The position numbers and the translations under genes are program-made. Source: Methanosarcina acetivorans C2A (lineage in GTDB: Archaea > Halobacteriota > Methanosarcinia > Methanosarcinales > Methanosarcinaceae). From it: a stretch of DNA of 64,000 nt. Below, in pieces: positions 27,408 through 35,994 of the stretch (position 1 is the stretch's first letter; each line of letters starts with the position of its first letter). The notes below the pieces were generated by a model. The model had not been told where the DNA came from. It saw only the letters and a list, made by a program, of their open reading frames with translations, and made no database searches. The stretch spans positions 2,604,001-2,668,000 of the forward strand of contig NC_003552.1 of assembly GCF_000007345.1 (NCBI RefSeq). Direction: 5' to 3'.

Positions 27408-27554
27408 ATGGATGGGGTTAAAAGAGTGTGCAAAAAAGTTGAAAAAATAGCTTTTTGCGTTGTTATGGGCGCCGGTTTAATTGGTTTTGTTAAAGGAGTA
27501 TGTGTAGGCTATTTAATTTGTCGTCACAAAAATAAATGTGTTGACACGAAATAA
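27408..27554 (+). CDS. Small membrane protein, 48 residues
   Basis: A short frame starts at ATG 27408 behind a strong GAGGTG ribosome-binding site eight bases upstream. The product has a basic N-terminus (MDGVKRVCKKVEK), a single hydrophobic segment (IAFCVVMGAGLIGFVKGV) and a basic cysteine-containing tail. No family is recognised. The good initiation signal and clean membrane segment argue that it is real; a small-protein or toxin-like role is only a guess. Confidence 0.45.
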   Translation: MDGVKRVCKKVEKIAFCVVMGAGLIGFVKGVCVGYLICRHKNKCVDTK

Positions 27555-27708
27555 AAAGTACTGATAAAGTGTCTAAATTAAGGATAATAGGATTTCCTCT
27601 TAATGGAAGGGTTGGATCTCAGGTAGAGACTTGAGAATAGAAACTCAAAACTTTATCATCTACTTTCGAACTAATTTTTTAAAATATTCCGGGAAGATAG
27701 GTCCCCAT

Positions 27709-28033
27709 ATGAAAGAAAAAGAAACGTATCTTACATTTGAGGATCATGAGGATTTTTTGAGGGCTCTTGAAGAAGTGTTCCAAGATCGAAAGGAATTACT
27801 TACAATGCATGCAAAAGATTGAATTCTTCTTTTCTGATGGACTGCGTAGCCTGCGGAGCACCCAGAAAAGCATCTCGCACATGGGACTGAGCAGTGAGTT
27901 GCAGGCTCTTGGCTGGGTGATCGGGATGTTGGCATTTTGTATTGGTCAGAGAGATGGAGTTGCTAGAGGGGCTTGTATTGATCGGGGGATGGGGTTGCTG
28001 GCGGGGCTGCAGATGACGAAAGAAACGGGGTAA
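27709..28033 (+). pseudogene. Possible frameshifted small gene
   Basis: An acidic frame beginning MKEKETYLTFEDHEDFL (27709-27822) overlaps a second frame (27767-28033) carrying a hydrophobic stretch ALGWVIGMLAFCIG. They could be one frameshifted gene or chance frames. No homologue is recognised; the evidence is weak. Confidence 0.25.
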
Positions 28034-28106
28034 TTCTGGAAAGCATTCATTTCCCTCTTAAAAAAGACCCTCAATATTGATAAGCAGGAAGTTGATATGT
28101 AATAAT

Positions 28107-29009
28107 ATGCGTGTCAATGGGAAAAAATTTAGAGATCTTTCCTCCCAAACTGCACCTCATAATGATGCTAACATTATTGAAACTTTACTTATGTTGGGGG
28201 AAGTCTATGATATTGTCTATGACCATCATGGAAGAGCCGGAAAGTTAAACGAGTATATAACTAACGCCATATATCATGTTTTAAGTACAAGTCCTAAAAA
28301 GGACTACATAAACGAACCAGTAAATCCTAAAGAATTTGTATTAAGTCCCGAGTTATTGTATGCGGGATTGATACCTCAAAAGAAGATAAATTCATTTGAT
28401 TTTAGTGATTATTGGACTCTAGCTAATTATTTTCGTAGGTTGGATGGATTAGATGAAGGTGATTATTTTCATTTAATAAATCCAAATATAGATTTGGGCA
28501 ATGAAACAGATAGAATCATTGTTAATATCAAAACACAGCAGCAGGCAGTTGAGATTGCAAAACATATTACCTGGAGTTGGACGGAAAAACGTGTAGACTG
28601 GAAGTCTTATGTAAGTACATTTAAAATTTTAGTAAATAATAATGTAGAAGACCGTAGTAATCCTAATCTTTACTTAAAGAATGATAAAATGGTGATCTAT
28701 TTTGCTGAAACCGACCAAGATAATAAAACCATCATGAACTCCATAAAGTGTGGTGTAGAAGTTTTCCTGGCTAATATACCGGATGCCGTTCCTGATAATA
28801 ACCTACCATTAAATGGTTTCTACAAAAGAGTGGGTAGACAAATAGGTACGGGAAGAGAAATAAGACAAAAGGAACAGAAAGAAGCTAAAAGGTTCACGGA
28901 TCAAAGGGTTGAGGAAATCAAAGCCTACGTTTTGAATAATCAAATTGCGCGCGATAGAAGTGAATGGATCGAAGGAGTATACTTCTATGTAACAAATTTT
29001 ATCTCATGA
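28107..29009 (+). CDS. Unrecognised protein, possibly HopA1-like
   Basis: This protein has about 300 residues when started at ATG 28107; a TTG at 28077 would add ten. It has no signal peptide or membrane segment. The succession DYFHLINPNI, RIIVNIKTQQQAVEIAKHI and KNDKMVIYFAET, then PLNGFYKRVGRQIG recalls the layout of the HopA1 effector-like family (found in plant pathogens and in many bacteria with peptide biosynthesis loci). The resemblance is by motif order only. It is flanked by decayed genes on both sides, suggesting it came in with an accessory segment. Confidence 0.55.
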   Translation: MRVNGKKFRDLSSQTAPHNDANIIETLLMLGEVYDIVYDHHGRAGKLNEYITNAIYHVLSTSPKKDYINEPVNPKEFVLSPELLYAGLIPQKKINSFDFSDYWTLANYFRRLDGLDEGDYFHLINPNIDLGNETDRIIVNIKTQQQAVEIAKHITWSWTEKRVDWKSYVSTFKILVNNNVEDRSNPNLYLKNDKMVIYFAETDQDNKTIMNSIKCGVEVFLANIPDAVPDNNLPLNGFYKRVGRQIGTGREIRQKEQKEAKRFTDQRVEEIKAYVLNNQIARDRSEWIEGVYFYVTNFIS

Positions 29010-29375
29010 GTGAATCAATAAGTCAAAAAGAAACTCTCTAGCACCAGGAAATTACAGAGGAAGAAGAGTCATCACATATAAAAAGCTCTGGGACAAGAGA
29101 GGCATTTATCTCATTAGGCCTGGCACGTTGTACAACAGGAAAAGGTACAGCCTAAGATGCAGGAGAGAGGAGCACTGAAAGACTGCAGGAATTTTGAGAC
29201 TTAAAATCCTTACGGGAGAACATATCCTGTTGCTTGCAGCGGGATGAGCCAGCGCAACTTTGATTTACAGGCACATTTACAGGCACTTTTGAACATATAG
29301 CTATTAAGGATAAGCAGATAAGCCCGCTTAACGAAGTCAAACAAAAACAAACCTATCGATTGCTTTTTTACTGCA
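29010..29375. other. Gap without recognised gene
   Basis: About 370 bases have no frame resembling a known protein. The imperfect direct repeat acaggcacatttacaggcac at about 29270 is the only small-scale pattern seen. Confidence 0.35.
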
Positions 29376-29642
29376 TTTAATTTTGTCTTTCACTCCATCA
29401 AAATATTGAAACAAAATTTAATGGCGACGTTGGAACTTTAGAGAGAAAACATATTCGGGCTGATGGTCTGGTCTACATAGGGACAGAAGCCAACGACATT
29501 GAGGATCAGCCTTTAGATGTTATTGGGGCTCAAGTTTTCATTAATGAGGAAGAGATTAAGCAGAAGATTTTGGCTTTAACTCCTGAAGAAGCTGAAAAAT
29601 GCGGATTTGATAGAAATAATTTGAAAAAGATAAAGGATTGAT
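29376..29642 (+). pseudogene. 3' fragment of an unidentified gene
   Basis: An open frame after a stop at about 29372 encodes an 80-90 residue acidic segment without a start codon. It includes GDVGTLERKHIRADGLVYIG and ends in KILALTPEEAEKCGF then RNNLKKIKD. The tail looks like the end of a real protein, but the family is not recognised. Confidence 0.4.
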
Positions 29643-29797
29643 AAAGAAAAGAAAATTATCAAACTTGAAAACAAAAACGGTAAAGAAGCTTGTAATTTAT
29701 GTAGTAACCGGGGGCTCCCTGACTTTGCAAACAATATATTTAAGTTGTATCGAAATCTCTGAATATCGGTGTGAGATGTGCAATTGGTCTTCTTGAT

Positions 29798-30019
29798 TCA
29801 TATTCCCTTTTTTCCTTCCTTAAATAAGAAAATATAAAGGATAGGTAAAATACCTACCGTATTCAAAATGAGTATAGCGATAAACCAGTATCGTTGAGAT
29901 TCTCGTGCTGCCTTCCACAGGGCTATACCCTTCCAGAAGAGCTCCCACAGCACCAGAATTAAAATAAGGGTTGCAAATTGTGGATTTGTTTGAAGCAATG
30001 AGAAAGAAGCGTCTACCAT
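29798..30019 (-). CDS. Small membrane protein, DUF5652-like
   Basis: This 73-residue protein has two hydrophobic helices (about residues 15-32 and 46-65) separated by WKGIALWKAARESQRYWF. The WKG-ALWKAA and ILNTVGILPILYIF motifs match small membrane proteins annotated as DUF5652. Function is unknown. It is intact and alone among decayed genes. Confidence 0.65.
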   Translation of the reverse strand: MVDASFSLLQTNPQFATLILILVLWELFWKGIALWKAARESQRYWFIAILILNTVGILPILYIFLFKEGKKGI

Positions 30020-30084
30020 TTTCCTCTCTGGAATACATGTTTTTTAAAATTAAATAACTTCACACACCAGTATTGTTTACACTG

Positions 30085-30795
30085 CTGTTTTTTCAGCCTG
30101 GCGTAGTTGCATTGGACTATGAATCCATGGTGGTCATAGCAACCTCGAGAATCCTTTACATGAATGTGATCTATTTCTACCTCCAGGCATTGCAAACAGA
30201 GGAGGCATCAACGATCGCACCATTCTTCCGGGCGGCAGGATTCTTCGGGCTTATCCTGAGATATTTCATCCTTGGAGAACAAATTCTCATTCCCAAATCA
30301 TCGGCGTTTTGCTGATCATTGCCGGATCGGTTATCCTTTCTTTAAGGTTTGGGCAAGGCGCCGGCTACGTTAAAAACAGGTGGTTATTTTGATGCTCTTT
30401 TGTGCCTTGGAGATTTCGCTGAGTTCGCTTATTTTCAAATTCTTTGCTGTACGTGACGAATTCTGGATCCTCACCTTCTGGAACTTCTTTGGCCAGGCAT
30501 TGTTTGGAGTGATTTTAATGCTGGCTGCCAAAAACCGCAAACAATTTTCAGAGATGAATCACGCCAATGCAGGAGCTTTGCTTTCTGTGAATATAACAAA
30601 TGAATTGATTAACCTGGGTGGCTGGGTGTGCGCTACACGCTTCTTCTAGCGCCCCTGGGAGTCATGCAGGCTATTTCCAGCACAACTTCGTTTTTCGTTC
30701 TCTTCTTCGGCATCATCCTTTCGCCCTTTTTCCCGAATCTCGCAAGAGAGGAGATCAGCATTGGCAGCCTCATGCAAAAAATCCGGCAGTATAAG
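30085..30795 (+). pseudogene. EamA/DMT-type transporter, frameshifted
   Basis: Pieces of one drug/metabolite-transporter-like protein lie in succession in changing frames: VIATSRILYMNVIYFYLQAL with TIAPFFRAAGFFGLILRYF (to 30315), then LLIIAGSVILSLRF (around 30330), then ALEISLSSLIFKFFAVRDEF onward (30380-30640), then LLAPLGVMQAISSTTSFFV with a GIILSPFFPNLAREEI tail (30630-30790). At least three frameshifts are needed to join them. It is clearly dead. Confidence 0.65.
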
Positions 30796-30899
30796 TTGAG
30801 AAATAACAGTTCTCAGCTCGTTCAGTTTTGCCTTCTCGAAATCTTGTCAGAATCTGTAGACTGATTTTAGGACGCAGAATAGTTCAGTATCTCCGAATG

Positions 30900-31259
30900 A
30901 TATACGGCGTATCCACACGACAAGCTAATCATGTAAAAAAGTGGTGTTGTTTCCAAATTTTGTGGGATCGCTTCGTCAAGCCGCACTTCAAAGATCAGCA
31001 GCTTCGTGTAGACATGACAAGGCCGAATGGCTCAGTCGTTACCATAAACGAGAAGACCAACAATGGTCGTTTCAGCGCCGTGTTCGACCTGATACAAAGA
31101 GGCTGGAATCCCGTTGTAAATAAGCAAAAGAGTTTGATGTACGCGTTCCAAGCGCACATCATCAATGCCACGAAACTTGCACCGGCAGATTCAAACATCG
31201 TCTGGTACAAGCTCGGTGCCAGTGACAATCAGGAAACTTCAACCGATGACTGTCGATGA
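30900..31259 (+). pseudogene. Fragment of a secreted repeat-domain protein
   Basis: One frame holds QQLRVDMTRPNGSVVTINEK and FSAVFDL, and then an AHIINATKLAPADSNIVWYK segment, resembling extracellular Ig-like or sandwich domains that begin VDVTxPNGS and end NATxLAPA. Neighbouring frames hold adjoining pieces, so frameshifts are likely. No start codon or signal peptide is found. Nothing is recognised in 31260-31445. Confidence 0.35.
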
Positions 31260-31445
31260 CGAAAAGAAGTCATCTGAAAGGAATCTTCTTCCTTGAAGTA
31301 GTTCTATTGAATCACAAACGGCCATGTTCTAAAGCATCCAGCTGGTTGCAGCGGAAGGCGCTATGCGCCTCCACTGAACCGAATGGATCAAGAAAACCAT
31401 TTATATGGGCTGTTGAATACAAAGTGGGTACTTTTTCCATAGCTA

Positions 31446-31545
31446 ATTCAGTTAAAATATATTTCTCCTGCCGACGGTCTGCTTCTGTCTGCTTAAATCT
31501 ACCCCGAATACGTTTGTGAAGATGAAGTTAAGAAAAGTTGAATTT
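31446..31545 (+). repeat. Dispersed repeat, copy A
   Basis: This is the first of seven copies, all on the plus strand, of a repeat with the core ttttcctgccggcggtctgc followed by ttaaatctaccccgaatacg and gttaagataaagttaag. This copy is short and has a 10-bp internal duplication (tctgcttctgtctgctt). Confidence 0.8.
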
Positions 31546-31560
31546 AAAGACTTCAGTTTA

Positions 31561-31884
31561 TTACTTTTCTCTCCTTGCTAAAAAAGTAGAACTGTCTCCG
31601 AGATGAAATCTAACCTCGCCTTCCAGTACGTCTTTTTCTTTAATCTTTACCCAGCCGCTACCAAAAACATGGTCGCATTCTTCATTTCCTTCCCAGGTAA
31701 ATTCAAATCTTTTGCCATCAGCATATTCAACGATCCTTCCGTCTATATTACCATAAACTAAACCAAATTGAAAATATCCCATGTTGTCTGGCTCTATCGT
31801 AATATAAGCCTGAACGTCCATATTAAAATAGTCCTCATCCCATAGTTCCATTTCATAAATGTGCCATGTACCTGTGAAGTCCAT
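31561..31884 (-). CDS. Conserved hypothetical protein, lipocalin-like pattern
   Basis: This is a 107-residue soluble protein. FTGTWHIYEMELWDEDYFN, then FEFTWEGNEECD, GSGWVKIKEKDVLEGEVRFH and the final GDSSTFLARR form a pattern common in short uncharacterised proteins of bacteria and archaea, probably a single small beta-barrel. The function is unknown. It lies between repeat copies A and B as the only gene of that interval. Confidence 0.65.
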   Translation of the reverse strand: MDFTGTWHIYEMELWDEDYFNMDVQAYITIEPDNMGYFQFGLVYGNIDGRIVEYADGKRFEFTWEGNEECDHVFGSGWVKIKEKDVLEGEVRFHLGDSSTFLARREK

Positions 31885-31961
31885 AATTTAGATTTTCCTT
31901 CCTTGCATAAAAACATCGCTTACGATAAAGAAAGCCGGTTGAAACTGGATAGATGAATACT

Positions 31962-32167
31962 AAATGAAAATCTTCTTCTGTCACCAATTCATTCGAAATA
32001 TATTTTTCCTGCCGGCGGTTTGGTTGAATCTATCCCGAACACGTTTGTTAAGATAAAGTTAAGAAAAGTGAAATTGAAAACCCGTGATTTTTGCAGCTTT
32101 AGAAGAGGCACTTTGCAAGGCTTTTTTAGATCTAACGATTCTTTTCCTCCGGGAGAGGTTTTCTGAT
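31962..32167 (+). repeat. Dispersed repeat, copy B
   Basis: A nearly full-length copy, from aaatgaaaatctt through the ctgccggcgg core and gtgatttttgcagcttt to the T-rich tail. It fills the gap between the 107-residue gene and hepT. Confidence 0.85.
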
Positions 32168-32509
32168 TTACATTTCATCCAGTATGCGCTTGATATCCGG
32201 TTTTGCTTCTGGAATGCCTTCTTTGATGGATAGCCAGACTACTTTCAGGTTCACTCCAAAGTAAGCGTGGATTAATTTGTCCCGTATCCCTGCCAGATCT
32301 TTCCACGGAACAAAAGGATATTTTTCGCGCACTTCATATGGGATATTCTTTGTTGCTTCGCCAATGATTTCTAGAGCTCTGATTACTGCAAACTGGGTTT
32401 TACGGTCGGCAGCAAAATCTTCATATGTCCAGCCGCTGACAAATTCTTCTGCTACTTCCATTGCATCATAAATGTCCCAGACATAGTCTTTTGCTTCGCG
32501 AATATTAAT
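32168..32509 (-). CDS. hepT: HepT-type HEPN toxin
   Basis: This 97-114 residue DUF86 protein is the HEPN ribonuclease toxin of a HepT-MntA pair. The active-site motif is RDKLIHAYFGV (Rx4HxY). Homologues have a first helix equal to the codons for NIREAKDYVWDIYDAMEVAE, which are present here. The frame upstream has no ATG, GTG or TTG between the mntA stop (same frame) and the internal ATG at 32461, so translation would need an ATT codon (32509 or 32503, after GAGG) or would yield a shortened toxin. It lies directly after mntA. Confidence 0.8.
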   Translation of the reverse strand: MNIREAKDYVWDIYDAMEVAEEFVSGWTYEDFAADRKTQFAVIRALEIIGEATKNIPYEVREKYPFVPWKDLAGIRDKLIHAYFGVNLKVVWLSIKEGIPEAKPDIKRILDEM

Positions 32510-32515
32510 CCCTCT

Positions 32516-32821
32516 TCAGACAGCTTCAACTTCGTTCAGGATATGTTTGCCTATATTCGGCTTTAACGCGTCTTTCATAACCAGGTCTACCTTAACGCCA
32601 AGAGCCTCCGAAAGGTAGTTTTCGAGATTTACAAATTTAAAAATAGTAGGGGTTCTGGAAAACTCAACGAGTATGTCCAGGTCGCTTCCGGGTTTCTGCT
32701 CTCCACGAATGTAGGACCCGAAAATTCCCAGGTAACTAATGTGGTATTTTTCTTTAAGCTCCGGGAGCATTTCATGGAGTTTTCTGATATAGATTTCAGT
32801 GTCTTTTCGGTTTTCCAGCAT
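32516..32821 (-). CDS. mntA: MntA-type nucleotidyltransferase antitoxin
   Basis: This is a 101-residue minimal nucleotidyltransferase. GIFGSYIRGEQKPGSDLDIL holds the GSxxRG and DxD motifs, and a third aspartate lies in VKVDLVMKD. In characterised pairs this enzyme adds AMP to the tyrosine of the HepT active site and so silences it. It is followed immediately by hepT, as expected. The start ATG at 32821 begins MLENRKDTEIY; no strong ribosome-binding site is seen. Confidence 0.88.
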   Translation of the reverse strand: MLENRKDTEIYIRKLHEMLPELKEKYHISYLGIFGSYIRGEQKPGSDLDILVEFSRTPTIFKFVNLENYLSEALGVKVDLVMKDALKPNIGKHILNEVEAV

Positions 32822-32990
32822 TTTTTCAGGCTCTATCCGGTCCCTTTTGATATGTTATAGTATTCTGCGGTTGTAGTATTTATAATTACTAAAGAAGGCA
32901 GTTTTCAGGTATTACATTTTCATGAAATATATCCAGTATCAATCCTTTCACCCATAGGAATTTAAGCAAAAAGCCTTATAAATCGGTTTT

Positions 32991-33173
32991 ATGCGGTTCA
33001 AAATTATCCTTGAGGAAGACGAAGAAGTAGGGGGATTTATTGCCAGCTTTCCCGGTTTGCCTGGCTGTTTTTCGCAGGGAGATACTGTAGAGGAAGCTAT
33101 TGAGAATATTAAAGAAGCAATTCAGGCCTGCCTGGAATCCCTCTCAGAAGACGAACTGCATACTCCTTTTTGA
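32991..33173 (+). CDS. HicB-like antitoxin domain protein
   Basis: This is a 60-residue HicB-fold protein: FKIILEEDEEVGGFIASFPG, then LPGCFSQGDTVEEAIENIKEAI. HicB proteins bind and neutralise HicA ribonucleases and often carry a C-terminal DNA-binding domain, which is absent here. No hicA lies next to it, so it is an orphan antitoxin. It lies inside the interval between repeat copies B and C. Confidence 0.75.
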   Translation: MRFKIILEEDEEVGGFIASFPGLPGCFSQGDTVEEAIENIKEAIQACLESLSEDELHTPF

Positions 33174-33379
33174 AGCGAGCTTCATGCGAGTTTAACTTTT
33201 TTTGGATCCAGTTAAACTTTTCTTACATCAAATTGGGCAGTTTTAAAAACTTATTATCTTAATTTCCCATCAAACTTCCTCACTAGCCATGCCAAAAAGT
33301 GAAAACTCAAGAAGAGAGGAAAACAGAGAGATTGGACTAACAAACACATTTAAGATAAGAAAAACAAAATGATAATTAG

Positions 33380-33700
33380 GTGGTACTCCTGGGTGATGCT
33401 ATTGAGTATGTGAAAGTTCCCAGAAAAATCTTTGAACCTATCAGTGACATGGTAAAAGCAGGTTTGTATAAAGACGAACAGGAGGCCCTGAAGAGGCTTG
33501 TTCACGACCAGGCTGAACAAAAGATAGATTACTACGGCAAAAAGATAGCTGAAATGGAACAGAAGTATGGAATGGATTTTTCTGCTTTTGAAAACAGAAT
33601 CCAGTCGAGAGCAGGGGAAGGAGATTTTGAAGAATGGGACGATTTCATTCTCTGGGAAAGCTATGTCACAGCATCGAGGTACTGGGAACAGTTTCTATGA
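33380..33700 (+). CDS. Ribbon-helix-helix-like antitoxin
   Basis: This protein of about 100 residues begins with a beta-strand and helix pattern (EYVKVPRKIFEPISDMVKAG, then YKDEQEALKRLV) like archaeal RHH antitoxins, followed by a helical acidic tail ending WDDFILWESYVTASRYWE. The start is GTG at 33380 or GTG at 33410; no ATG is available. Its stop overlaps the start of a truncated downstream gene (ATGA), the usual arrangement for a toxin-antitoxin pair. Confidence 0.6.
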   Translation: MVLLGDAIEYVKVPRKIFEPISDMVKAGLYKDEQEALKRLVHDQAEQKIDYYGKKIAEMEQKYGMDFSAFENRIQSRAGEGDFEEWDDFILWESYVTASRYWEQFL

Positions 33701-33825
33701 CAATAAACAAAACTGTTTCTGTCCTTTCCTCCAGTGAGATTGTTCTGGAGTTAAAAGTTATTAAAGCAGTTTTTGAACCGCCTGTCCAGGCAATGAAAAT
33801 CTTCCATCATAATCAATTCAATTGA
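33697..33825 (+). pseudogene. Truncated toxin-type partner gene
   Basis: A 42-codon frame starts in the ATGA overlap with the antitoxin gene (MTINKTVSVLSSSEIVLELK) and runs for about 32 residues before entering dispersed repeat copy C, which supplies the last residues (MKIFHHNQFN) and the stop. The partner is probably truncated by the arrival of the repeat. The family is unknown. Confidence 0.45.
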
Positions 33826-33890
33826 AACACATTTTCCCTGCCGGTGGTCTGCCTAAATCTCTTTCTAATAGATTTGTTAAGAACACGAAA
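33791..33890 (+). repeat. Dispersed repeat, copy C (degenerate)
   Basis: It shares the leading caatgaaaatctt and aattcaattgaaa boxes and the ccctgccggtggtctgc core, then diverges after gatttgttaagaa. Confidence 0.65.
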
Positions 33891-33891
33891 A

Positions 33892-34824
33892 TCAAACATC
33901 TTTTTTCCCATGCTCGGATAGATATTTCTCAACCGCATGTTTTGAACTGTGCCATGTTTTTCCTATTTTTACTGCATCCAGAAGCCCCTGTCTGGCTCGC
34001 AGACTGAGGTATTCTTGAGAATAAGGGGTTTCCGTGGCAAGTTCTTTCAGAGGCATCAGTTCATCCTTTCCTCCTGATATGGAGAGATAGAGGGTCAGGT
34101 TTTCATCTACAGCTTTTGCAATGAAATTGGCAAACGGTTCCAGGTTTCCAGAATCTGCGGCTCTAAGTGACTTGTAATATTTTCCCCAGTCCTCTTTTTT
34201 GAGCACGACAGGGGGATAATCCCTTGCAATCAAATACAGGTTTGTGAGAAGCCGGGCTGCCCGTCCGTTTCCATCGCTGAATGGATGAATTTCTACAAAC
34301 CTGTGATGCAGGAAGGAAGCTGTTTCAATGGGATGCTTCTTGCTCTCAGCTATCTTTTGGATAAGTTCATCCATCAGTTTTACTATCTTCGACCAATCGG
34401 GCGGAGCCTTTACCGCGCCGGTTATCCTTATGTTTCTGGTACGGTATCTACCTGCATCCTCAAGTATGCCTCTGGTTACAATTTCATGGATTTCCTGAAT
34501 TATAACATGGTCTATCGCACGTTTTTTCTTTGCTAACTCTCCCATCCGGTCAAAAGCTTTTGCGTTGTTAGTCGCCTCAAGATGTTCTCTGAGCGATTTT
34601 CCGCCAATAGTCAGCTCTTCTTCCAGGACAAGTTTTGTTTCCTGGAGTGTTAGCGTATTACCTTCTATCGCGTTCGAGTGGTAGGTGTGCACTAACCTCA
34701 TCTCGTCATGGAGCCTACCTAAAGCATCTGCTGGAATGGGCCGCATGGAGTTTAGCTGCTTCATTTTTTCATTTATTCGTGCAAGAAGTTCTTCTTGAAT
34801 CAGAAAAGTATCGGTATTGGCCAT
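33892..34824 (-). CDS. fic: Fic-domain AMP-transferase
   Basis: This protein has 310 residues from ATG 34824. The catalytic motif is HPFSDGNGRAAR, matching HPFx(D/E)GNGRxxR, preceded by FLHHRFVEI. The inhibitory helix HSNAIEGN (S/T-x-x-x-E-G/N) lies N-terminal, as in class II Fic proteins that restrain themselves. A C-terminal winged-helix-like region (YSQEYLSLRARQGLLDAVKIG) follows. Such enzymes attach AMP to target proteins and can act as self-contained stress or toxin modules. An in-frame ATG at 34872 is less likely. It is the sole gene between repeat copies C and D. Confidence 0.92.
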   Translation of the reverse strand: MANTDTFLIQEELLARINEKMKQLNSMRPIPADALGRLHDEMRLVHTYHSNAIEGNTLTLQETKLVLEEELTIGGKSLREHLEATNNAKAFDRMGELAKKKRAIDHVIIQEIHEIVTRGILEDAGRYRTRNIRITGAVKAPPDWSKIVKLMDELIQKIAESKKHPIETASFLHHRFVEIHPFSDGNGRAARLLTNLYLIARDYPPVVLKKEDWGKYYKSLRAADSGNLEPFANFIAKAVDENLTLYLSISGGKDELMPLKELATETPYSQEYLSLRARQGLLDAVKIGKTWHSSKHAVEKYLSEHGKKDV

Positions 34825-34910
34825 AATTCTATATATCCGATATGTATACATAGTATATATCGGTATCGGCAAATTTCTAAGCTATCCGATATTACAGTTT
34901 CTTTTTTCAC

Positions 34911-35130
34911 TCAATTCATTTTAAATATATTTTTCCTGCCGGCGGTCTGCTTAAATTTACCCCGAACACATTTGTTAAGATGAAGTTAAGAAAAGCGAAA
35001 TTGAAAAACCCGTGATTTTTGCAGCTTTATAAGGGGCACTTTGCAGGGCTTCTTTAGATTAAGCGATTCTTTCTCTTCGTGGGGGATTTTTCGGATTCAA
35101 GTGACGTTTTTTCAGATGAGTTATGGATAA
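34911..35130 (+). repeat. Dispersed repeat, copy D (full length)
   Basis: A full-length copy, with the ctgccggcggtctgc core, the gtgatttttgcagctttata box, the ggggcactttgcagggcttc box and a tail ending near gttatggataa. It lies between fic and the hicBA genes. Confidence 0.88.
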
Positions 35131-35273
35131 GAAAAAATCTTCATGATTTAGAAAAAGGCATCTTATTCATCGATCAGCAACAGTAAACCAAAACTTAATC
35201 ATCCGCTCCACAGAATCTATATAAGATTTAAACAGCATAAAACTAGATATACCACGTTCGGAAATGTGTAATC

Positions 35274-35504
35274 ATGCTTATCCAGTACATCCACGCAGCT
35301 CTTGAAAGGGCAAAATATGAAATAATCGATGACGAAGAACCCTATTATGGAGAAGTTCCCGAACTTGAGGGTGTATGGGCTACAGGCAAGACTCTGGAAG
35401 AATGCCGTGGAAATCTGGAAGAAGTTATTGATGAATGGATCGTTATCAGATTAAGAAATGGACTCTACCTACCCGGATTCTGCAAGTTTTCGAATTACAT
35501 TTAA
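35274..35504 (+). CDS. hicB: HicB family antitoxin (first copy)
   Basis: This 76-residue protein has the HicB partial RNase H-like fold: AKYEIIDDEEPYYGEVPELEG, then VWATGKTLEECRGNLEEVIDEWIV. It is 22 bp upstream of hicA. HicB-type proteins neutralise HicA by binding its active face. Together with the second hicB after hicA it makes an unusual B-A-B arrangement. Confidence 0.8.
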   Translation: MLIQYIHAALERAKYEIIDDEEPYYGEVPELEGVWATGKTLEECRGNLEEVIDEWIVIRLRNGLYLPGFCKFSNYI

Positions 35505-35526
35505 ATAGCCATGAAGACAGATTGAA

Positions 35527-35721
35527 ATGAAAGTACGTGAGGTCATAAAACATCTTGAAGCCGATGGCTGGTATCTGGTTGCAACAAAAGGCAGCCACCG
35601 GCAATACAAACATCCTGCTAAACCAGGTAGGGTGACAATTGCAGGTCATAGTGGAGATGATCTTGCTCCAGGAACATTGAACAGCATATTAAAACAAGCT
35701 CAATTAAAAATAGAGGACTAA
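35527..35721 (+). CDS. hicA: HicA mRNA interferase toxin
   Basis: This 64-residue protein has a dsRBD-like fold. The sequence VREVIKHLEADGWYLVATKGSHRQYKHP contains the GSH catalytic histidine typical of HicA, and PGRVTIAGHSGDDLAPGTLNSILKQA is the conserved second half. HicA cleaves mRNA when unbound. It is flanked at 22 bp by one hicB and at 3 bp by another. Confidence 0.92.
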   Translation: MKVREVIKHLEADGWYLVATKGSHRQYKHPAKPGRVTIAGHSGDDLAPGTLNSILKQAQLKIED

Positions 35722-35724
35722 ATC

Positions 35725-35967
35725 ATGCACCGTTTCCTCGTTGTAATCGAAAAAGCAAATAACAATTATTCAGCATATTCTCCTGACCTTCCGGGCTGTG
35801 TAGCTACCGGCTCTACCCGAGAAGAAGCAGAGAAAAATATCTACGAAGCCATTGAAATGCACGTTCAGGGATTACTGGAAGACAATTTACCTATTCCGGA
35901 ATCAGAATCCTTTGCCGAGTACGTGGCTATTGCTGAAAAATCCTCTACCAGTTCTGAAGTTGTATAA
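35725..35967 (+). CDS. hicB: HicB family antitoxin (second copy)
   Basis: This 80-residue protein has the HicB core: FLVVIEKANNNYSAYSPDLPG, then CVATGSTREEAEKNIYEAIEMHV. It starts three bases after the hicA stop, so it is the tightly coupled and most likely cognate antitoxin. No C-terminal DNA-binding domain is obvious. Repeat copy E follows directly. Confidence 0.9.
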   Translation: MHRFLVVIEKANNNYSAYSPDLPGCVATGSTREEAEKNIYEAIEMHVQGLLEDNLPIPESESFAEYVAIAEKSSTSSEVV

Positions 35968-35994
35968 TTTTATTTCTTACTTGAAAACTCTTTT

